From positions 1 to 35,697 of the forward strand of contig JARFUG010000032.1 in NCBI GenBank assembly GCA_029289095.1: a stretch of 35,697 bases of DNA. The letters run 5' to 3'. This document shows positions 30,760-35,697 of the stretch, piece by piece; positions within the stretch are counted from its first letter, which is position 1; the number at the start of each line of letters is the position of its first letter. Origin of the DNA: Desulfuromonadales bacterium (GTDB lineage: Bacteria; Desulfobacterota; Desulfuromonadia; Desulfuromonadales; JACZKF01). A program made the translations under genes and the position numbers. The notes below the pieces were generated by a model. The model was not told the origin of the DNA, searched no databases, and saw only the letters and a list, made by a program, of their open reading frames with translations.

Positions 30760-31845
30760 ATGCCGCATCCTTTCATGTTCGACCGCATCCAGATATTTTC
30801 CCTTCTTTTCAGTCTTTTCATCTTCCTTTTCATCTTCAGCCTCGTGAAGAACAAGCGCATGCGGGAGGAGTACTCCATCCTCTGGTTTGCCATGAGTCTT
30901 TTTCTCCTTTATCTCTCTGTCGATCGCTTCGCCATCGACAGGCTGGGCGCTCTTTTCGGCATCGCCTATCCACCGAGCGTTCTGACGCTGATGACCACCG
31001 GATTCACCTTCCTGCTGCTCATCCATCTGACAGTGGTCGTCACCCGACTCTCCGAACAGAACAAGGAGTTGATCCAGGAGATGGGGCTCGGCCGAACCGA
31101 AGGCACAAAAAGAGGGGATGGCATTCTTGTGATCGTCCCTGCCTACAATGAGGAGAAGAGCATCGGAAAAGTAATGGAGGATCTGCGCAGTCTTCAGATT
31201 CCCATCGATATCCTCGTCGTCAACGACGGATCCGTGGACGGAACTTCACAAGTTTCACGATCGACGGGGCGGGCGATTGTCGTCGACTTGCCGAAAAACC
31301 TCGGCATCGGTGGAGCCGTTCAGACGGGATTCAAGTATGCAGCCAGAAACGGCTACGCAACCGCCGTGCAGTTCGACGGAGACGGCCAACATCTGGCGGC
31401 GCAGATTCCCAGGCTGTTGAATGCGCTGGAAGAGCATGATGCGAATGTCGTCATCGGCTCGCGATTTCTCGATGAACGCAGCGGCTATCGCTCGACATTC
31501 ACCCGAAGAATCGGAATCCGGATCTTTCAGTTCCTCAATTCTCTGCTGATTCGGCAAAGGGTGACGGACAACACCTCCGGTTTCAGGGCGTACGATCGCA
31601 ATGCCATCGAGTTTCTGGCGCTCCATTACCCGGTTGATTATCCCGAGCCCGAGGCCGTGATTCTGCTTGGGCGAAACGGCTTCAAAATCGCCGAAGTCGC
31701 CACGCAGATGCGTGAGCGACAGGGGGGAGGTTCCTCCATCGCCGGGGTCAAAGGACTCTATTACATGATCAAAGTAATATTGGCGGTTCTTATGACCGCT
31801 TTGCGAAAACCGATCCTCCCCCCTCCGAGACGGAGCGATTCTTAG
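30760..31845 (+). CDS. DUF2304 - GT2 (polyprenyl-phosphate sugar synthase-like) fusion
   Basis: Residues 1-110 form a DUF2304-like unit of three membrane helices (about 7-28, 37-53, 72-95) ending in a coiled segment (LSEQNKELIQEMG). Residues 120-361 are a DPM1-like GT2 domain: VIVPAYNEEKSI, LVVNDGSVDGT, NLGIGGAVQTGFKYA, D205/D207 in FDGDGQH, VIGSRF and DNTSGFRAYDR. In most genomes I know, DUF2304 and this GT2 are adjacent separate genes, with the GT2 first. Here they are one reading frame with DUF2304 first. The likely product is a polyprenyl-phosphate-linked hexose made at the inner face of the membrane, a donor for GT-C enzymes such as the one encoded at 19495-21378. It is the last gene of the run. 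Confidence 0.85.
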   Translation: MPHPFMFDRIQIFSLLFSLFIFLFIFSLVKNKRMREEYSILWFAMSLFLLYLSVDRFAIDRLGALFGIAYPPSVLTLMTTGFTFLLLIHLTVVVTRLSEQNKELIQEMGLGRTEGTKRGDGILVIVPAYNEEKSIGKVMEDLRSLQIPIDILVVNDGSVDGTSQVSRSTGRAIVVDLPKNLGIGGAVQTGFKYAARNGYATAVQFDGDGQHLAAQIPRLLNALEEHDANVVIGSRFLDERSGYRSTFTRRIGIRIFQFLNSLLIRQRVTDNTSGFRAYDRNAIEFLALHYPVDYPEPEAVILLGRNGFKIAEVATQMRERQGGGSSIAGVKGLYYMIKVILAVLMTALRKPILPPPRRSDS

Positions 31846-32335
31846 TCACTTGCGTTCGCCGCCAGCCGGTCACGGCCTTGGCAGATCCTCCCGGTTGTTT
31901 CCTGTTTCTTCATTCGCGCGCATCCGGTTTTTTGAAAATTCACCATCAGTCCGGTTCCTTTAAAAGAAATAGTAATTCCCTATTGTTACGATGACATTGT
32001 CTTTGGCTCGAATTCTGCTAGAGCGATGCTGCCGTGCTTCTGAATTTTTGTTCCTGTGAAGAATAGTTATCACCGCTTCGGGAAAAATCTCGGCAATTTC
32101 CCGGGGTCCGGAACCAAGCGTGCTTATGCACATGCCTTGGTGCACGTTAAAGCGCGTACCCCCTACGCTCATTGACGGCATCGGCCTGCAGACCGCTCTG
32201 ACAAATTGGCGGCCGAGGCGAAAAACGAGCGGTCGCGCCGGGCGTCTCAACGACGTAAACAGCGACAAGACCAGCAGAATGTGCCACTAAACCAAAAAAA
32301 GTTGTATCCGACCCCCACACAGAAGGAGAAAACAC
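31846..32335 (+). other. 490-bp leader upstream of the 16-heme cytochrome
   Basis: No gene is visible. Notable content: a hairpin with outer stem CCAAG/CTTGG and inner GTGC-ttat-GCAC at 32114-32140, the interleaved stems at 32181-32234, and a Shine-Dalgarno AAGGAG at 32323-32328, 7 nt before ATG. It must also contain the end of the polysaccharide operon transcript; I found no clear terminator for it. Confidence 0.6.
32181..32234 (+). promoter_or_regulatory. Candidate H-type pseudoknot in the cytochrome leader
   Basis: TCGGCC (32181-32186) is complementary to GGCCGA (32211-32216). GACCGCTC (32191-32198) is complementary to GAGCGGTC (32227-32234). The two perfect stems (6 and 8 bp) interleave in the order A-B-A'-B', which is pseudoknot topology or two mutually exclusive folds. 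It ends 101 nt before the start codon. Confidence 0.45.
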
Positions 32336-35182
32336 ATGCCAGGGAAGAAACTCTTACGATTAACCGCAGCGCTGCTCTCTGCAGCAATGCTCTGGGGCTG
32401 CGGCGGCGACTCCAGTTTCGATGTGGGGGGCGGGTCAAGCGCAGAGCCCCAACGTCTGGGAAGCAGATCCTGCATGATCTGCCACTCATCGGTTGTGACA
32501 ATGGACCTGTGGAACGGTTCGGCCCACGATTTCCATAATTCACTTACGGCCGGGTGTGAAGGGTGCCATGGAGGAGGTGAATTCCATCGCGGTCTTGGCC
32601 CGATTCCAGTGCCGTCACCGAGTCTCGTCCATTGCAGTCAGTGTCATGACCTGGCTACGCATGCCGGTGACGATCCGACCACAGCGGCTGCGATCGAAGG
32701 ATATGTGCTGGACAATCCCCAAGGAGAGGGCTGCCTTTCATGCCATTCCGCCAAGGATCCGCAAGTCAGGAACTGGAACCATAATCCGGCTCCGACCACC
32801 ATTCACCAGGAATGGGCCAAGTCGGCCCATGGCGGGTTCATCAAGATCGTCAAGGCCGATAACCCCGATGCTGCAGTCACCAGTGATATCGCACCTGGCT
32901 GGGTGAGATACAATTGGGATGCGGCAAACCGCGCTGACTGCCAGCGTTGCCATACGGCCACCGGCGCGATGAACTACCTCAATAACCCTGCAGTTTATGA
33001 ACCGGCAAACAACAATTTCAGCCATCTTTCCGGCTGGACGTCATCTGCCGGTTCGCCGCAGAACGAAATGCTTTACTGCTGGGGATGCCACAGCGATGTG
33101 GGCTCCGGCGAGCTGCGGAATCCGGGGGCATTGAACATCAGCCTCAGCAACAATGCCCAACTCATCTTCAATGACCTTGCGCACTCCAACGTCTGCGTTT
33201 CCTGCCACAGCGGTCGTGCAAGCGGCGAAAGCATCAAGAATCGCGCGGAGGATGATTTCGGCGATCTGAGTTTCATCAATTCCCATTATCTTCCCGCTGC
33301 CGGCACGGTATACAACAACATCGGTTATCACTATGACGGCCAGAGCTATGCTCAGGGGTTTCATAAAAACGTCGGTGCTGAGAACGGTTTCGCTACAGGC
33401 GCCGCGGGTTCCTGCGTTGCCTGTCACATGAGCGGCCCCGAACCTCACACCTTCCAGGCTTCGGTGGCCAGCACCTCCTGCGTCAATTGCCATGGCGGGC
33501 TGACTGAGCAGGTTCTCGTTGCTGTCAAAGACGAATTCCGCGTCGCCCTGGACGAGTTGAAGATCGCCCTGGAAGCGAGGGGGATCTACTACTATCCGGC
33601 ACATCCCTATTTCTTCAATGTCAGGGTCACGCCAGAAAACGCCGGGACGACGGCGGTGGCCGCCAATGCGTTCAGGAACTGGAACGGCGTGAACGTCGGC
33701 GCCGGACTGGAGCCCGTTACCGGAAAAGGCAAGGATGTGATGGGCGCAGCCTTCAACTACAACCTGCTCAAGCACGAGCCCGGCGCCTACGTTCACAACA
33801 AGCAGTACGCCCTGAAGCTGATCGCCGACTCCATCGACTTTCTTGCTGATGGCGCCGTCGACGGTCTTGGAATACCCGATGCCGTTACGGAGGTTATCAA
33901 CAGCACCCTCTTTGCCGACATGACCAGCCACGGCCCCGCTACGCTCGTCAACCCCAATGCCACCAACTGCAGCGTCTGCCACACTGCCGTGCCCCATTAC
34001 AACGGGACCAACGCCCAGTATTACCAGTTCCCAAATACCACCGCTTTCCTCAATGCCGAGGTCTCCTGCGGCCAGTGTCACGCCGGCGGAGATTTCGATG
34101 TGAATCGCGACATCCTTTCAGAATATGCTGAATCTCGACATGGCGCTGCCGTCAATATCCCAGGTCAGACCGCCGCCAATACAATCTGGCGCGGGGGCAA
34201 CACCACAAACGCCGGATGCGCCGTCTCCTGCCATGACAGCGGACAACTCATCCTCTTCCTGAGCAATGGAACCGCTCCGACTTCTAATATCGTCGGTACG
34301 ACCACAACCGGGAACACGCAACGAAAGACCTTGTCCTGCAACGCCTGCCATACCAGCCTGCTCACCGGGGCCGTCCGCACGCAGGCCAACGGGAGTGAGA
34401 CCGTAACGATCACGGTTCCAGGTTCCAACCCGCTTCTTTCCGCCACGTTCGCCAATTTCGGTTCGTCCCACGTGTGCGTCACCTGCCATAGTGCCGGCAG
34501 GGGTCAATGGGGCGCCTCCATCACCAGCGCCACGGTCAGCATCCCTGCGCCCCACGCGCTGCCCCAGGGTCTGACGTTGACCGGAAAGCTCGGCTACCAA
34601 TTCCCCGGACAGACATATCCTGTCGGTGCACATCAGGGGATCGGCGGCGCCGGCGGCCCATGCGTAACGTGCCACATGAGCGGCGATGCCGGTCATACCT
34701 TGAAGGCGGTTGACAAGAATACGATCGGCACGATCACTGCCGTCAACTTCGACACCACTGCGTGCCTCTCCTGCCATTCAGACATGGGTGTCGATAGGCT
34801 GAACGACGGCAAAGAGGCCTTCCAGGATGCCCTTGACGCTCTCATTGCGGCTCTGGCTGAGAAGGGGGTGACGGCCAATGCAGCTTTCAGCACCTTCACT
34901 TACAGGTCCAATGCCGGAACGAACCTGAATCTCACAAGTGCGGCTAACTGGAATACCTTCATTTCTGAACGTTATTCCACCGCTGATCCTCCGGTGGCCA
35001 GGCAGGACCTGGTCGGTGCGATGTTCAACCTGCGGATGTTCATGAATTCGCGCTACGATCGAGCCGCCTACGTACATAACTGGGAGCATGCGCTTACTCT
35101 GATTGCACATTCCATCGATCTTGTCGGGGATGGAGCCATCAACGGAACTCCGAACGTCGCCTACGACCTGCTGTCGCGTTAG
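32336..35182 (+). CDS. Multiheme c-type cytochrome lipoprotein, 15 CxxCH + 1 CxxxCH, internally duplicated
   Basis: The 948-residue protein has a signal peptide and lipobox LWGC (MPGKKLLRLTAALLSAAMLWGC). CxxCH sites begin at residues 46, 74, 100, 133, 202, 248, 287, 360, 382, 545, 578, 668, 714, 776 and 810. A CAVSCH (CxxxCH) site lies at 628. Residues about 247-512 and 667-935 are diverged copies of one module: four heme motifs spaced alike, a CVxCHMSG motif with HTF/HTL, and a heme-free tail. The tail reads DALxxLIxALExxG ... GAxFNxxxxxxxxxAYVHNxxxALxLIADSIDxxxDGAxxG. It is predicted to be an outer-membrane or periplasm-facing electron carrier. It is distinct from the OmcA/MtrC family. No porin partner is seen. 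AAGGAG supports the start, and it is transcribed alone between a long leader and a strong terminator. Confidence 0.92.
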   Translation: MPGKKLLRLTAALLSAAMLWGCGGDSSFDVGGGSSAEPQRLGSRSCMICHSSVVTMDLWNGSAHDFHNSLTAGCEGCHGGGEFHRGLGPIPVPSPSLVHCSQCHDLATHAGDDPTTAAAIEGYVLDNPQGEGCLSCHSAKDPQVRNWNHNPAPTTIHQEWAKSAHGGFIKIVKADNPDAAVTSDIAPGWVRYNWDAANRADCQRCHTATGAMNYLNNPAVYEPANNNFSHLSGWTSSAGSPQNEMLYCWGCHSDVGSGELRNPGALNISLSNNAQLIFNDLAHSNVCVSCHSGRASGESIKNRAEDDFGDLSFINSHYLPAAGTVYNNIGYHYDGQSYAQGFHKNVGAENGFATGAAGSCVACHMSGPEPHTFQASVASTSCVNCHGGLTEQVLVAVKDEFRVALDELKIALEARGIYYYPAHPYFFNVRVTPENAGTTAVAANAFRNWNGVNVGAGLEPVTGKGKDVMGAAFNYNLLKHEPGAYVHNKQYALKLIADSIDFLADGAVDGLGIPDAVTEVINSTLFADMTSHGPATLVNPNATNCSVCHTAVPHYNGTNAQYYQFPNTTAFLNAEVSCGQCHAGGDFDVNRDILSEYAESRHGAAVNIPGQTAANTIWRGGNTTNAGCAVSCHDSGQLILFLSNGTAPTSNIVGTTTTGNTQRKTLSCNACHTSLLTGAVRTQANGSETVTITVPGSNPLLSATFANFGSSHVCVTCHSAGRGQWGASITSATVSIPAPHALPQGLTLTGKLGYQFPGQTYPVGAHQGIGGAGGPCVTCHMSGDAGHTLKAVDKNTIGTITAVNFDTTACLSCHSDMGVDRLNDGKEAFQDALDALIAALAEKGVTANAAFSTFTYRSNAGTNLNLTSAANWNTFISERYSTADPPVARQDLVGAMFNLRMFMNSRYDRAAYVHNWEHALTLIAHSIDLVGDGAINGTPNVAYDLLSR

Positions 35183-35198
35183 AAGCGGGCAGACTGCA

Positions 35199-35236
35199 AA
35201 AATTACGGGCGAGGCATTCGCCTCGCCCGTAATTTT
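35199..35236 (+). terminator. Strong terminator of the 16-heme cytochrome
   Basis: AAAATTACGGGCGAGGC (35199-35215) is perfectly inverted at 35220-35236 around a 4-nt loop. The descending arm ends in TTTT. It starts 17 bp after the stop, and its A/T flanks make it potentially bidirectional. Confidence 0.92.
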
Positions 35237-35674
35237 CGCGCAGAGCGCGACGCCTGGTTCAACCAGAATCCTCCGAAAGGCAGTGGTGTTTTCACGGCAA
35301 TTTCAGTTTCCTGTTTTTTGAATGGGCTCCTCTTCTCAGACATTCACTCTTCCGGAAATGATGGAAGAGGTTTTCCAGGATTGGCCTGATAACTGCAAAA
35401 ACGATTCTGCTGTGCGCACTTATCCCCTCTTTCGTGAAGAAAAATTATGTAGCATCTCTCCCCGAAGAGCGATGAATGCTGCGTGAACGCATTGTGCTGA
35501 TGTGGTTATGCACAGTGGCGACCGCCCGTCAAAACACGTATGCCATACGCCATTTGGCGAAAATTGAGTGATCTTTTCCGGCTTATTGGAGGGAACGCCT
35601 TTGTTTTTTTCAATGCCGACAGGCTCATCTGATGGCCTAACAGGCTTATCCACGAACGTGAAGAAGGAGGCAAC
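35237..35674 (+). other. Leader of about 440 bp before the next gene; no gene seen
   Basis: The stretch is AT-richer than the genes. It contains an imperfect hairpin CATTGTGC/GCACAGTG near 35490-35518 and a CGCC-ATTT-GGCG palindrome at 35548-35559. The ribosome binding site AAGGAGG lies at 35664-35670. Short ORFs here have no supporting features. Confidence 0.5.
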
Positions 35675-35697
35675 ATGAAGATTTGGCAGGGGATGAT
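35675..35697 (+). CDS. Start of a gene cut by the window edge
   Basis: ATG 35675 follows AAGGAGG by four bases and encodes MKIWQGM before the window ends. The Lys-containing start could open a signal peptide, and the position after a long leader mimics the two cytochrome genes. Another exported cytochrome is a guess only. Confidence 0.6.

Overview
The window looks like chromosome of a dissimilatory metal- or sulfur-reducing deltaproteobacterium of the Desulfuromonadales/Geobacterales type. Evidence: two large lipoprotein multiheme c-type cytochromes (10 CxxCH; 15 CxxCH plus one CxxxCH), a glycogen cluster of the arrangement I associate with that order, GC-rich sequence and many short intergenic repeats. 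This assignment rests on gene content only. There is no rRNA, tRNA, CRISPR array, insertion sequence or prophage that I can see.

Left third (1-12.4 kb), all on the minus strand. Read in transcription order: a Cys-containing GAF histidine kinase, a single-domain response regulator, a sugar nucleotidyltransferase fused to a degenerate phosphomannomutase, a GalT-family nucleotidyltransferase that looks more like an ADP-glucose phosphorylase, a giant GH13 protein, glycogen synthase (glgA), a 66-residue acidic protein overlapping glgA, and a DUF502 membrane protein running off the edge. Together this is a storage-polysaccharide and sugar-nucleotide block with a two-component pair at its head. Four of the five gaps between kinase and glgA carry heptanucleotide-periodic and/or inverted repeats.

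Middle (12.6-16.1 kb): a YhcC-type radical SAM protein, a tiny membrane protein on the minus strand, and a Rep/PcrA helicase whose start codon abuts a heptad repeat.

16.1-19.4 kb: a decaheme OmcA/MtrC-type lipoprotein with a collagen-like stalk, preceded by about 500 bp of structured leader and followed by a strong terminator, then a repeat-rich spacer.

19.5-31.8 kb: a surface polysaccharide island. A GT-C/TPR membrane protein diverges from a ten-gene plus-strand run: flippase, sugar C-methyltransferase, cupin, PLP aminotransferase, N-methyltransferase-like protein, three GT4 and one GT2 glycosyltransferases, and a DUF2304-GT2 fusion. Most junctions are ATGA or TGATG overlaps, so this is probably one operon. 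The tailoring genes suggest a C-methylated, N-methylated amino sugar in the exported glycan. No polymerase or NDP-sugar 4,6-dehydratase is present here.

31.8 kb to the end: a 948-residue cytochrome with an internal duplication, again with a leader of about 490 bp (containing a possible pseudoknot) and a 17-bp perfect terminator stem, then another leader of about 490 bp before a gene that starts 23 bases before the window ends.
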